Shown piece after piece: positions 47,661-58,896 of a stretch of DNA of 64,000 bases; within the stretch, counting starts at the first letter, position 1; every line of letters begins with the position of its first letter. The notes beneath the pieces are model-generated. The model was not told the DNA's origin and did not search any database. It was given only the letters and a program-made list of their open reading frames with translations. The stretch comes from Ursus arctos. Lineage: Eukaryota; Chordata; Mammalia; Carnivora; Ursidae. The stretch covers positions 23,704,501-23,768,500 of the forward strand of contig NW_026623050.1 in assembly GCF_023065955.2 (NCBI RefSeq), given 5' to 3'. A program made the position numbers and the translations under genes.

Positions 47661-48077
47661 GAAGAACAAATTGAGGAAAATCACAAACGGTATTAGAGCG
47701 GTAATGCACAGTCCATAGTTGGCTCACTGTATCGTGAAAGCACTGTGTGGAGACTGAGCTATCTGGAGAAGTGACAAGCCTTTTTCAAATGGCAATCTAT
47801 ACTTGAAAGAAGCACAATCTTGAGCTAAGGGGAAGAGCACTGATATGTGGAACATATCATGGGATATGGTAATATCATGTCCCATATCAACGTATCAGGG
47901 AATCAGGTCAGCAAGATGTCGGAGGAGAAACACTTTAGAACCAAGTGATTGCTCCCTATTTTAGGATGAGATGGAGGAGGTAGAACAATATATACGAATG
48001 GCAGGAAAAAGATGGGACAGGCTCCCTTTGCTATAGATTGCAATCAATCTATCATCAATGTCAGCCCCAAATTGTTT

Positions 48078-48428
48078 GGTGGTTTTGTTTTTTTAAGTAG
48101 GCTCCACACTGGCGTAGGGCCCAACATGGGGCTTGAACTAACAACCCCGTGATCAAGATCTGAGCTGAGATCAAGAATCAGATGCTTGGGGCGCCTGGGT
48201 GGCACAGCGGTTAAGCGTCTGCGTTCAGCTCAGGGCGTGATCCCAGTGTTCTGGGATCGAGTCCCACATCAGGCTCTTCCGCTATGAGCCTGCTTCTTCC
48301 TCTCCCACTCCCCCTGCTTGTGTTCCGTCTCTCGCTGGCTGTCTCTATCTCTGTCAAAAAAATAAGTAAAATCTTTAAAAAAAAAAAAAAGAATCAGATG
48401 CTTAACTGACTGAGCTGCCCAGGCACCC
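48078..48428 (-). mobile_element. Short Can-SINE hosting a second SINE
   Basis: The outer element runs 48078-48187, then 48404-48428 after the nested insertion. TSD cagccccaaattgttt is perfect at 48062-48077 and 48429-48444. Confidence 0.94.
48188..48388 (+). mobile_element. Young Can-SINE nested in a short Can-SINE
   Basis: Starts ggggcgcctgggtggcac; perfect 15-bp TSD aagaatcagatgctt at 48173-48187 and 48389-48403. It landed in the head of an older opposite-strand SINE. Confidence 0.96.
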
Positions 48429-48444
48429 CAGCCCCAAATTGTTT

Positions 48445-48954
48445 CCTAATGGGAAATTGTAAGGGCACATCAATCTCCTACCTCCAAAAATACTGAGCTG
48501 GAAAAATAAATTTGTATCCCAAATTATCAGTACCTCTTATCTTCCACGATTTGAAATTTATGTAGGTTAACAGTCGGGAGCACATCTCACAAAAACCATA
48601 AATCATCCTGTTAGAGCTACAGCAACCAGTCGTTTTTCACCTTGATGAGAGTTATTTTAATCAGACTGCTTTTCTCTTTCCCTGTAGCAAGTTCTGGCTT
48701 TACAATTCTATAATTCCACAGTTTGATTTCACGACCTGCAGTTCTGTTTTATTACTGAAGGATAGGGTGATGTGCAAAAGAGATGGAAGAAATGGACTAA
48801 TTTAAAGTAAGGATAAAATGTAGGGCTAATCGGAGTAAAATGAAGGCTGAGAGCTCTCTTTCTTAGCCTAGAACCTAGGCCCCTCGATAAAAATTGACAT
48901 ATGAGGACAAAGTAATTTAAAAGCAAAAAGTACTCTACAATTTAGCAGTACTTT
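48445..48954. other. Unique intronic sequence, no feature seen
   Basis: AT-rich; nothing recognised. Confidence 0.5.
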
Positions 48955-49110
48955 AGCTTTTATCTTCTTCACCGTTTTGCGCCCTCGGGCTAGCCTGTGA
49001 CTGGAAGTAGACATTATTTCCATTTTGCACACGAGGAACTGTGTTCTCAGAGGAGTGAAATCAGCTGCTCAAAGTCACGGGTTAAGATTCAAGGTCTTCT
49101 CATTGTTGCT
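48955..49110 (-). repeat. MIR SINE fragment
   Basis: 'attatttccattttgcacac', 'gaggaactgtgttctcagag' and 'ctgctcaaagtcacgggtta' are minus-strand MIR. Confidence 0.75.
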
Positions 49111-49691
49111 AACTTTGCTTGTGAGACGAAGTGCCCGATGGGATCACCATGTCAGTTTAAGGGAAATGAATTTGGGCTTTTCTACAGCTCCTACAGACAC
49201 GTTTGCCTACTCAAAATCAAAAGTAAGCCCAATAGTTCCAAGTTATGACTCATAGACCAGAGTAATTGACCCACGGCTTCCATTTTTTGGTCATCACTAG
49301 GGAAGGAGATACTCATCCTCATTAGGATACAGATTACCCTGAACGACACCAGGAGTCTATAGTTACAGGTATTTCTAGTTGTAGTATTTCCTGTCTTATA
49401 AATCCACAAGAGCGTTGTCATTGACCTGTCTCATGCTAAAGCCACAAAAACTAAATTTCCCCATCACTTAGGTCACCTTTATATGACTACTTAACAGAAG
49501 AGATTTCAGGAATTGGTTTTCTTGGTGTTCTACTGGACGCAGCCAATTAGATTGTCAAGACTGGCTCCATATTGTTTTTTAATCAGGTGTTTCCCATTAT
49601 GTAGAAAAACTTAATAGCATCCCCTCCCACAACTGTACCCCCTATACCTCAAAAAAGGAGTTGAGCTGGGAAGAGATATAAGTCCCCAAAT

Positions 49692-49747
<56 letters not shown>

Positions 49748-49956
49748 TTTTTTAAGATTTTATTTATTTGTTTGAGAGAGAGTGAGTGAGACAGAGAGCA
49801 CAAGCTGGCGGGGGGCGGGGGGGATTGGGACAGGCAGAGGGAGAAGCACACTCCCCAGTGAGCAAGGAGCCCAATGCAGGGCTCAATCCCAGGACCCCAG
49901 GATCATGACCTGAGCCACAGGCAGATGCTTAAATGACTGAGCCACCCAGGCGCCCC
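49692..49956 (-). mobile_element. Can-SINE with (TTTC)n microsatellite tail
   Basis: The SINE body is at 49746-49956, ending gagccacccaggcgcccc. Its tail has become about 13 units of TTTC at 49692-49745. Likely TSD 'ccaaattctttct' / 'ccacttctttcct'. Confidence 0.92.
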
Positions 49957-50231
49957 ACTTCTTTCCTTTACATGAGGAATTGATGGTCTTATTTATCAGG
50001 ACTGGCATATATAGTAATCTCATGAGCTGACTGTTGCTTAATAAACACAACCTAATAAGCATGATCTACTAAGAAATGTCACATTTCTTCTAAGTTCTGA
50101 AATGCTATATTCCTACTCTGGGTCTTGCTTGCCAACTTTCTGCTGTAACTATCCAGCTTCATTGCCATCTACTTCTAATATAGCCCATCCACTTACCAAC
50201 CTTTGTACACATCCTAAGACTTCCTGCCACC

Positions 50232-50369
50232 AGGCAGGGGAGCTAGGGAAGGGGGTGCCTGGCTGTCTCAGTCAACAGAGCATGGGACTCTTGATCTCAG
50301 GGTTGTAAGTTCAAGCCCCACGTTGGGTGTAGAGATTACTTAAAAATAAAAATCTTTAAAAAAAAAAAA
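50232..50369 (+). mobile_element. Short Can-SINE with extra 5' bases
   Basis: The SINE proper starts ggggtgcctggctgtctcag at 50252. The TSD (aagacttcctgccacc at 50216-50231, aagacttcctgctacc at 50370-50385) implies the insert begins about 20 bp earlier. Confidence 0.88.
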
Positions 50370-50527
50370 AAGACTTCCTGCTACCACCAACACCCCACCA
50401 CACACAGGAGACCTATTTCCCATCGGTGGTATATTCTTCCTCTGAGCAAACTAATTCCCCCACTTCCTTCTAGATCTACTCCCTTCCTGCCTTGATTTCA
50501 GCCTCTTTTCTTTTCTTTATTCCTATA

Positions 50528-50528
<1 letters not shown>

Positions 50529-50572
<44 letters not shown>

Positions 50573-50695
50573 GTCTTAAAAGTCTCTACACACAGCGTGG
50601 ACCCTAAAGCGGTGCTTGAACTCATGACCCTGAGATCAAGACCCGAGCTGAGATCAAGAGTCCAACGCTTAACCGACTAAGCCACTCAGGTGCCC
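50529..50695 (-). mobile_element. Short Can-SINE with (TG)n microsatellite tail
   Basis: (TG)n at 50529-50569 (about 20 units) precedes the SINE body, which ends aagccactcaggtgcccc. TSD cctataatgt / cctagaatgt encloses both, so the dinucleotide array grew within the insertion. Confidence 0.88.
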
Positions 50696-51084
50696 CCTAG
50701 AATGTTTATAGTTAGAAGCTGAAGCACAAGAATGAGTTCAATAAATGCCTTTCAAGCTTCTAGCGCATATCTAAGTAAACCTTCGGGATAGCATGTCTCC
50801 TTCATAGGAAAGAGTTAACTTTTTCTCCCTATGAAACCCCCTTGAAATATGCCCAGGTAACGGGGAAGAGTATGAAAGGTAAGAGACTTCCTGACTGAAC
50901 AGACTGATTACATTAATCAGTTAACTATGTGGTGCAGGATATAAAAGAAATATAAAAAATCTCTTATCCTCAAATTTTCTGTGAGCTTACAGGCAGTTTT
51001 TAGTTACTTGGAATTACCCTCTAATAATTCCAAAATGTTACCCTATTTTCATAACTCTCCACTCATTAATACCCTTGGTGAGCA

Positions 51085-51245
51085 TGTACATAGATAACTC
51101 CTTTCTGGAAGCCAGTTATGGCGTTCCTCTCAAAATGTCATAGGCATATACCCAGTGAATCAACAATCCTGTTGCACAGAGTCTACCTAATGGAATACTA
51201 GCAGGAGTGTTTAACAAAAATGAAAATAACCTAAATATCCACCAA
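51085..51245 (+). repeat. Old L1M fragment
   Basis: 'tggaagccagttatggcgtt', 'cataggcatatacccagtga' and 'aataacctaaatatccacca' match the distal part of old L1 elements, plus orientation, heavily decayed. Confidence 0.68.
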
Positions 51246-51544
51246 TATTGGGTATCTCTGAGTAGCAGAGAACAGCAGCGACCAGGGAGCAAAGTGGTGG
51301 TTGATGGTAACACTCCAGATCCAGCACGAGAGGTGTAGGCTAAGGGTGGGGAAAGAACCACTTCATTCCACCAACCACGTCAACAAACAGCAACCACGTA
51401 AAGACTGGAGTCAAGCAGATTTTCCCTCCTCTTGGTCTTTGAAAAACAACCAACCAAACAACCAAACAAACAAAACCCACACAAAATGCAATTAATTATG
51501 GGAATTGCTTATTTTTGCAGCTGCTCCCAGGAACTCCTCTTCTA

Positions 51545-51690
51545 CCTGGTTTTTCATTCACTCACTCACTTAATAAATTCAACAAACTGAGCCGCAGCTC
51601 TATGCCAGGCATTGCGCTAAGGACTGGAGAGACAGCAGTGAACGAGACAAGAGCTTCTGCTTCCCTGGGGCCCGGAGGCTTGTGAGACCG
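51545..51690 (-). repeat. L2-like fragment
   Basis: 'cattcactcactcacttaat', 'ctatgccaggcattgcgcta' and 'agacagcagtgaacgagaca' resemble the L2 end in minus orientation. Confidence 0.6.
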
Positions 51691-52582
51691 TAAGACCAAA
51701 ACGGAAGATGAGGCCCAGGGGACCTGAACATATCCCCATGATCTTCTGTTAGTTCTTACTCAGTCTTAGGATGGACAATATAATTTCAAATTAAAATAAG
51801 TTATTCATGTCTCACACGCACTCAACAATTGAATGCTTTGATCTTTGACACATGGCCATTTGGGACAAATTCCGAGAGGACTACAGGAAACTGCTACTGT
51901 CATCTTTTTCCACTCTGGTAACAGCAACACCCCCCCCCCCCCCACTGGTGACAAAGTGGCAGAAACTGCTACAGGGCCAAAGCAGAGTCAGACGGTACCA
52001 ATAAAACCACCACCAACTTCACCCAAATATTCTCCAAAGCCTGTGAGGTCTCCATAAGCTGATTACACAGAAATCACTTGGCAGGGCTCACCAGCCCCTT
52101 CCCGTCACACTGCTGGGGCTTTGGGTTCAGTTGGTAAAGTCAAAAATAGTAGGGGATCAGAGAAAAACTTGCCAACTCTCCAACACCGATGATGAGAATT
52201 ATTTACTTATCAGATTGGCATAAATGTCTCCATTTGCTCCATTCACCTGGATGTGTCCTTTATGGGTACACGTTCAGAAACCTGGAAGCAAATTAGTAAG
52301 CAGACAAAGGAAGCTTATTCGCAAAAGACACATCCAGCAATCCCTCCTCGCTGTGAATATTGCTGAATAAATGTGTTAACAGTCTTTAGATCTCTTATAA
52401 GAAGAATGTAACACAATCAAAGACTGTATCAAAGAGAATATTCACACCGTGAGGGCTCCACCTGTGAAAGGGAAAAACAACGGCATTCGCGTGGGACCCG
52501 AGCTTACCCCGAGTAATCTTTACTCATTCCTTGCAGAGCTCATGGCTTTATACTTTCATTATCAAAGTACAAATTTGATGTT
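51691..52582. other. Unique intronic sequence, C-run
   Basis: A run of about 14 C lies at 51931-51945. No element or exon is recognised. Confidence 0.5.
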
Positions 52583-52600
52583 AAAATTTTAAAAAGAAGA

Positions 52601-52795
52601 GGGGCGCCTGGGTGGCACAGCGGTTAAGCGTCTGCCTTCGGCTCAGGGCGTGATCTCGGCGTTATGGGATCGAGCCCCACATCAGGCTCCTCAATTATGA
52701 GCCTGCTTCTTCCTCTCCCACTCCCCCTGCTTGTGTTCCCTCTCTCGCTGGCTGTCTCTATCTCTGTTGAATAAATAAATAAAATCTTTTAAAAA
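52601..52795 (+). mobile_element. Young Can-SINE, full length
   Basis: Young ursid-type head and body. Perfect 18-bp TSD aaaattttaaaaagaaga at 52583-52600 and 52796-52813. Confidence 0.96.
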
Positions 52796-52813
52796 AAAAT
52801 TTTAAAAAGAAGA

Positions 52814-55123
52814 AAAGAACAAGACTTGGCACGACTTGGTGGGTATATGTACTATTCTCGGCATGTACTAAAAGGTGGACTCTCATCAAAGAGTTTGTTA
52901 AAATTGCTCGAAACCACTTTCAGACACTTCGCTGGCAAGCACAGGCTGCTGCAGGATGAGCTGTGGTCCGCCAAATACCATCAGGGTACAAGATTGTAGG
53001 GATTTTGAAAGAAAAGCAAGCGATGATTCAGTGGCCACATCAAGAGTGCATGTTTTTCGCATCAACAGATCTGGGCTGAATATGAATAATGAAAAGCCCC
53101 ACTTGGTGGGGCATCAAGAGCTGCTTTTTACTGTGGGCTCGTGCACATGCCACATGATGATCGGGGCTGGAAAAGTAGAAGAGGCCTGAGCAGGCTCTCT
53201 TCCAGATCTCTCTGAAGTTCACACCTGCTTTTCCCAGCTCCTTGCAGGCTAGGACAGACGTGCACTTAGAGGGGTTCTACTCGGTGCTCCAGAGAACAGC
53301 CACTGCTAAGCAGCCCGAGTATTTATTTACCAATAAACTCCGGCAGGGAGGATGGGGAGAGACCAAAAACCCAATAAACTGACTCCCCTTGAGGATGGTG
53401 CAAAGGAACCGTCACCGCTTGAGCGTGTGATCGCTCTAGTTTATATAAAGGATGTTACAAGTGTCGTCTAGAATATATGCGGTGCCACTTGCACATGTGA
53501 TGACCTCCTGGTTGTGTGATGTGCGGCTCTCTCTGGTGACGCCGAAGGACCAGGCCCTCGGTGATCCCTATTTGCTACTCCTCTTCCCAGGGACACCCAG
53601 CAAAAACCCAAAGCAAAAGAAAATCTCGGAAGCTTTCTCACGGATTAAAAAAAAAAAATTCAATGTTTATTTATGTCCTTTAAAATGCAGATCTCAGAAT
53701 GCTGTGACAAATGTTTTTTTATTTCTAAAATATGTGTTTTTAATAGGACTTGAGTTTTGGACACATGTTGGACCATCTGGAAAATTCTCTGGTACCTCCA
53801 GCAATTCATACATCACACCCCTAAGAACCCCTAGTTTTAGTTTTAAAGCAAATCAATGCTTACATAATACTGCCATACAATTATTGAATTATTTACAATT
53901 TACAACACACTTCCAGATAGCTTTACTTGATCTGATCCTTATAACAACTCGAGGTGATTTATTAACTATGAATATTATGAACAAACCAAAGATACTGCTC
54001 TAAAATTACAAGAGCCAGGACTCCTCCGGTATAAATTTCCACTGAATAGTTTTTGAGTACGACCAAATCCAATTTACCATAGATGTGAAAATAACGCACC
54101 TAAGGCAAGCAATTAGGATGAAACGAACTTTGTTTGGCAAAGGGGTGGTGTTATCCCTGTCTACAAATGGTGAGCTTGAGGATGATTTTTCTAACCGCGA
54201 ACATCCGTCAGATATAACTTTTATAACGTAAAGCACATGGTTTTATTCTGTTCCACTATTTCACATTTGGCAGAAATTAGAACATGCAAACTTCCATAGC
54301 CTGAAATATCTTGCTCATAAAGTTCGTAAAGGACAAGGTAAAACCTAAGCCAGAAACATCTTCACTTAAGTAATAAGGCAAATAAATCACTTACACACCC
54401 TCCCTACATTCCCCCTCCGTGATGTGGCTAATGTGGTTAAATTAAGCCACTTTTTTCCTCCTACTCAACTGAGAAATGTCACCCAACAGTGTAAATTAAT
54501 CAAACTAAATCCTTCTGAAGGAAGTCAAGCTTTGCGGTATTTGCAGATTCAGCTCCTAGGTGTAACTCAAGTGGGCCCATGGCAACAATTGCACTGGGAG
54601 GCAAAGAAAACGCAATGAAGTTTGAAAAAAAAATTAATAGATGGCTTAGGAATTTGGTAGCCTCTTTCATTTCTATCCAAATTTCTGTTTTCATCAACAG
54701 GACTCCCCCCCCCCCTTTAAATAATAGTAGCCACATAAACTAGGTCAGTGTTAAAAACTTCCCTTTTGCTTCAAAAGAGGAGTTGAAATGTCTTACTCGG
54801 CACACGGTCCCGTTCCCGACTCCCAGACTGGTGCCAAGCGAACTTTCTATTTCAACCTGCTGGTCAGAGGATTGTACCATGAATCCTTGAAGGCACATCG
54901 CCTGCTGAATTATGAAGTGGGAAGTTGTACACAAAGAGTTGTTTCCTCCGTGGTTTCTGAGCTAAGCCTGCTCCACGAGGGGCTGAGACAACTCTGGTCA
55001 AGTCGCACCCCACTCCCAGCCAGGCCCATCGCCATGGGCTCTCAGGAGGGTTGGGGCCAGTGACCACCGAGAAGACAGTGAGGGAGTCTCGACCCTTTCT
55101 AACCTGTAACCACCACAACACTC
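52814..55123. other. Unique intronic sequence
   Basis: About 2.3 kb. A 183-codon open frame at 53452-54003 is AT-rich, unstructured and without family resemblance. Possible MIR debris at 53885-53970. No gene supported. Confidence 0.5.
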
Positions 55124-55150
55124 AAAAAAAAAAAAAAAAAAAAAAAAAAA
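55124..55150 (+). repeat. A27 homopolymer
   Basis: The sequence before it is not a recognisable SINE, L1 or processed gene copy. No clear TSD. Confidence 0.88.
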
Positions 55151-55834
55151 CAACTCATGTCTACTTAATTCAGCAGCAGAATATAATGTGAAAATAGGAA
55201 GATGAGAAGAGGAATTTCATGTCTTGAGTATACAGAATCTTTTTCCTTTTGCAGAGGAAACTCTTCATTCACTAGCTGTCAGAACCCAAGGGTTAAACAT
55301 TTGTCTTTAACTTTGGCTTTTATCTTCATGCCAGAAAACAGGATTGGCTAATGACTTTTTATATTCCCTGTGATAAGGGATGACTGAGGAAATGCAGGGA
55401 AATGCAAAGAGACAGGTACCAGGAATAGGACATTATTAATTAATTGTTAATAAGGGGACGTTATTCACTTAGGGAATGAATAGGTATTTAGCCTGTGGAC
55501 TTAGAATAGATAGCACATTCACTAATCACCAGAATCCCCAAGGCTTTCCAGATGTTACTCATGGTATAGATGTACACCTAAATTAAAGTGTGACTTTCAA
55601 GCTTCCTCTGCTTTCATATAAAACTTCCTTTAAAGCCACAGCAAGAATCCTGGGGCAGACAGACCAAGTTTTATCCAGCAACGACACTGTTTATTTTCTG
55701 GAAGTCTTTTAAATGTAGCTAAAACACATGGAGTTAGTACTTCCTAATACATTTGAGTATCACTTTATAGTTTGTAAAATATTTTTATATAATTAGTCCT
55801 CAGAATTATTTGATTCCTGGAATCAGTCTTTTTT
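55151..55834. other. Unique intronic sequence, no feature seen
   Basis: AT-rich; nothing recognised. Confidence 0.5.
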
Positions 55835-55848
55835 CCTACTGAGATTCT

Positions 55849-56033
55849 TTTTTCTTTTTCAAGATTTGCTTATTTATTTGACAAACCGGGGGGGGGGAGG
55901 GAAAGGGGGAGAGAGAATCTCAAGCAGACTCCCCACTGAGTGCAGAGCCAATGTGGGGCTCGATCCCAGGACCCTGAGATCATGACCTGAGCCAAAAGCG
56001 CATGCTTAACTGACTGAGCCACCCTAATGGCCC
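55849..56033 (-). mobile_element. Can-SINE, older copy
   Basis: Tail caagatttgcttatttattt, G-rich body, degraded end 'gagccaccctaatggccc'. TSD cctactgagattct at 55835-55848 and 56037-56050. Confidence 0.92.
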
Positions 56034-56373
56034 TTCCCTACTGAGATTCTAAAGCAAAGTCTGACTCCCACTTCTGAATCCCTCATTCTGCTAAGTACAG
56101 TTAAAACATTTTTCTCTTCTTTTCACTGTGCTTTCTTGACCTTTAGGAAGAAGAGACGCATCACTGAACAGCTGGCCCCTATCAGGGTTCTGCTCAGAAG
56201 AAGGTGTGTCCTGTTACTGCTTCTTTTGGTCCACTTTTTGCCCCTTCTGCAAGTCATGGGACATACAGCCACCAAGAATCTTCAGAATGATGACCTGATG
56301 GTCCAAGTGCTCTAGTAATGAAGAAACGGAACTAGGCAGAGTATGCTAGGACATCTGAGGAGGAATGAACCAG

Positions 56374-56491
56374 GGATGCCCAGGAGGCTCAGTTGGTTTA
56401 GTGCCCAACTCTAGATCTCAGCTCAGGTCTTGATTTCAGGATTGTGAGTTCAAGCCCTGTGTTGTGCACCACACTGGGCGTGGAGCCTACT

Positions 56492-56539
<48 letters not shown>

Positions 56540-56550
56540 ATGATAAAGAT
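56374..56550 (+). mobile_element. Short Can-SINE with (AAAT)n tail
   Basis: 'ggatgcccaggaggctcag', 'ggattgtgagttcaagccc' and about 12 units of AAAT. TSD ggaatgaaccag at 56362-56373 and 56551-56562. Confidence 0.92.
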
Positions 56551-56569
56551 GGAATGAACCAGAATACCC

Positions 56570-57600
56570 TTCATATTCAGATAAATGAGATCCTTATCTT
56601 AATTCTGTGGGTAGTGACGTGATATCCATTAGACTATCAGAATAAAATATGGGGAAAAAACGATTAATATTTTCAAAAGACAATGTTATGGAAAAGGTCC
56701 CATCTAAACTAGGAACAAAAGTCATAAAATACCAGTAATAAACTTAATAACGAATGTGAAAGAGCTATGTAAGAAAAGCACAAAGATTTATTGGAGGTCC
56801 CATAAGAGCTGAGGAAGACAGACACTATGTTTGTGGATAAAAAGGCTCCATTATAGAAATGCTCACCTCAAACTGTTCCAGAGAGTTCATGCAACTCCAA
56901 TTTCAGTTCTAAAGAGATTTTGTTTTGAAACTTTGACATGATGATCCTAAATTTTATCTGGAAGAGTGAATGAAGGTGAACCGCCAAGAACTCATTTACG
57001 AAGGAATATAATTAGGGAGGTCCTGGCCAAACAAATATAAAAACACATTCTAAAACTAGAGGAATTGCACAGCATGATATTGGGGGTTGGCTCAAGAATA
57101 GAGAAAAGGATCAGTGGACTAGAAAAGGCCAGAAACAGAATACAGATGTGAATATAACAGAGGATAAAGGTGGCACTTCAGAGCAGAGGATGAAGAATGC
57201 ATTCTTCAATAATTTTTTTTTCAGATTTTATTTATTTGACAGACAGATTTTATCTATTTGACAGCAAGAGAGGGAACACCAGCAGGGGGAGTGGGAGAGG
57301 GAGAAGCAGGCTTCCCGCCGAGCAGGGAGCCCGACTTGGGGCTCGATCCCAGGACCCTGGGATCACGACCTGAGCCCAAGGCAGACGCTTAATGACTGAG
57401 TCACCCAGGCACCCCTTTAATAAATTACTTTTAGAACCATTATTTAAATATCCATTTGGAAAAAGTTCTAGGGGGTGTGGTCTCTCACACCAGAAAAGTA
57501 AATTTTAGATTGATATAAGGAGCTGAACTTTCAAGAGAAAATATATGTATGATTGTATAACTTTGGGGTAAGAAAAACAATCTAGGAAAGACCCCCCGCC
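56570..57600 (+). mobile_element. Old L1M ORF2 relic, split by a SINE
   Basis: 'aaaataccagtaataaactt', 'atgcaactccaatttcagtt', 'cctaaattttatctggaaga' and 'gctcaagaatagagaaaagg' follow the distal ORF2 region of an ancient L1, in plus orientation. Stops and indels are frequent and it is clearly dead. The SINE at 57219-57415 interrupts it. Confidence 0.75.
57219..57415 (-). mobile_element. Can-SINE with internal 22-bp duplication
   Basis: The tail motif 'cagattttat..ttgaca' occurs twice in tandem at about 57231-57265. Ends gagtcacccaggcacccc. Loose TSD 'cttcaataattt' / 'ctttaataaatt'. Confidence 0.92.
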
Positions 57601-57673
57601 CTGCCTCCCAAAAAAAGACCCAGTGCTTATGACACAACACCCACCCTGTTTTCAGTTCCACAGACCTGCAGAG

Positions 57674-57785
57674 CAGTGGTTCTCAAGCTCTCAGGAGTCA
57701 CCCAGAACGCTTGTGAAGAACAGATGCCTGAACCTCACCCCAAGCCTACTGAAAACCACCTCCGCAGGTGGACTGAGATGCTGCC
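57674..57785 (+). mobile_element. MER5A-like hAT relic
   Basis: 'cagtggttctcaagctctca', 'gtcacccagaacgcttgtga' and 'gaacctcaccccaagcctac' match the MER5A start including its terminal CAGTGGTTCTC. Confidence 0.7.
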
Positions 57786-58145
57786 ATGGTTTGGAGGCTC
57801 TGCTCGAGGGTACAACACCACAGCGGGCCGGGGCCGAGGGCTGCTCGAGCCATGCCGCCGCTGAAGCCTCAAGGGCTGCTCACGGATTGGTTCCTCTTTT
57901 ATAACGGCCCCTGGGAGCTAGTTTCCCTTTTCCAGAAGTCAGATGCATTAAACAAATATACTCCCTGTCCCCTCCCCCATTCCCTCACAAAAAAAACCAA
58001 AAAAAAACCAACCACAACAACCCCCAAATCTCCTAAGTTCAGTGGCTCGCGGCGGCATGGCAGACGTATTTCCTGGCTGATCTGCATTTGACGGTGCACC
58101 CAACTATGGCACAGTCAACACTCTCCAGTATTACTACCAACCCCG

Positions 58146-58300
58146 AATCTCAACCCTGGCTGCTTTCAGGAATCACCCCGGAAATGGTGAAAGATAATAC
58201 AGTTGAGTCCCACCCCAGGAGCTCTGATTTTCGACTGGTCTAGGATGGAGTCCAGTGACTGACATTTTTAAAAGGTCCACGGGTGCCTCTAAGCGAGATG
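58146..58300 (+). mobile_element. MER5/MER58-like hAT relic
   Basis: 'tctcaaccctggctgctttc', 'gagtcccaccccaggagctc' and 'gtgactgacatttttaaaag' resemble non-autonomous hAT-Charlie elements. Confidence 0.6.
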
Positions 58301-58661
58301 GAGACTGCTGGCTGGTGTCGGGAACAAGCCCTTGAACTCCAGGGGGCCGCATCTCAGTGAGACATGGAATCCTGAGTGTCCTACCAGAAGACAGACCAGG
58401 ATGCATGAGGGAAGGTGCCATGGACATATGGAAGAGGAAGGGGTCTGAGAAGGCTTGTTGGAGGGGATGGGATCTTCTTGAGCACAGATAAGACTTGGGG
58501 AATGGGGGGGGGGGCACCCAGGCAGAGGAGGGAGAAAAAAGGATCATTAGAAACCTTATTTTGGTTAGTAATTAATTATTTTATTTTCCTCCCATAACTT
58601 CTCCGGTGAACACCTAAGCATGGATATATATGTATATATGCCTCTTATAGTATTTCTACTT
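58301..58661. other. Unique intronic sequence, no feature seen
   Basis: A G run lies near 58505-58514. Nothing else is recognised. Confidence 0.45.
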
Positions 58662-58677
58662 CCAACTGCAATTTTCT

Positions 58678-58880
58678 TTTTTTTTTTTTTTTTTAAAGAT
58701 TTTATTTATTTATGTGACAGAGAGACAGCCAGCGAGAGAGGGAACACAAGCAGGGGGAGTGAGAGAGGAAGAAGCAGGCTCCCAGCGGAGGAGCCCGATG
58801 TGGGGCTCGATCCCAGAACGCCGGGATCACGCCCTGAGCCGAAGGCAGACGCTTTAACGACTGCGCTACCCAGGCGCCCC
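58678..58880 (-). mobile_element. Young Can-SINE, full length
   Basis: Young type; perfect 16-bp TSD ccaactgcaattttct at 58662-58677 and 58881-58896. Confidence 0.96.
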
Positions 58881-58896
58881 CCAACTGCAATTTTCT

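Noticed and set aside
53452..54003. 183-codon open frame
   Set aside because: Low-complexity, AT-driven composition with no recognisable domain, and no homologous signal on reading. Likely chance.
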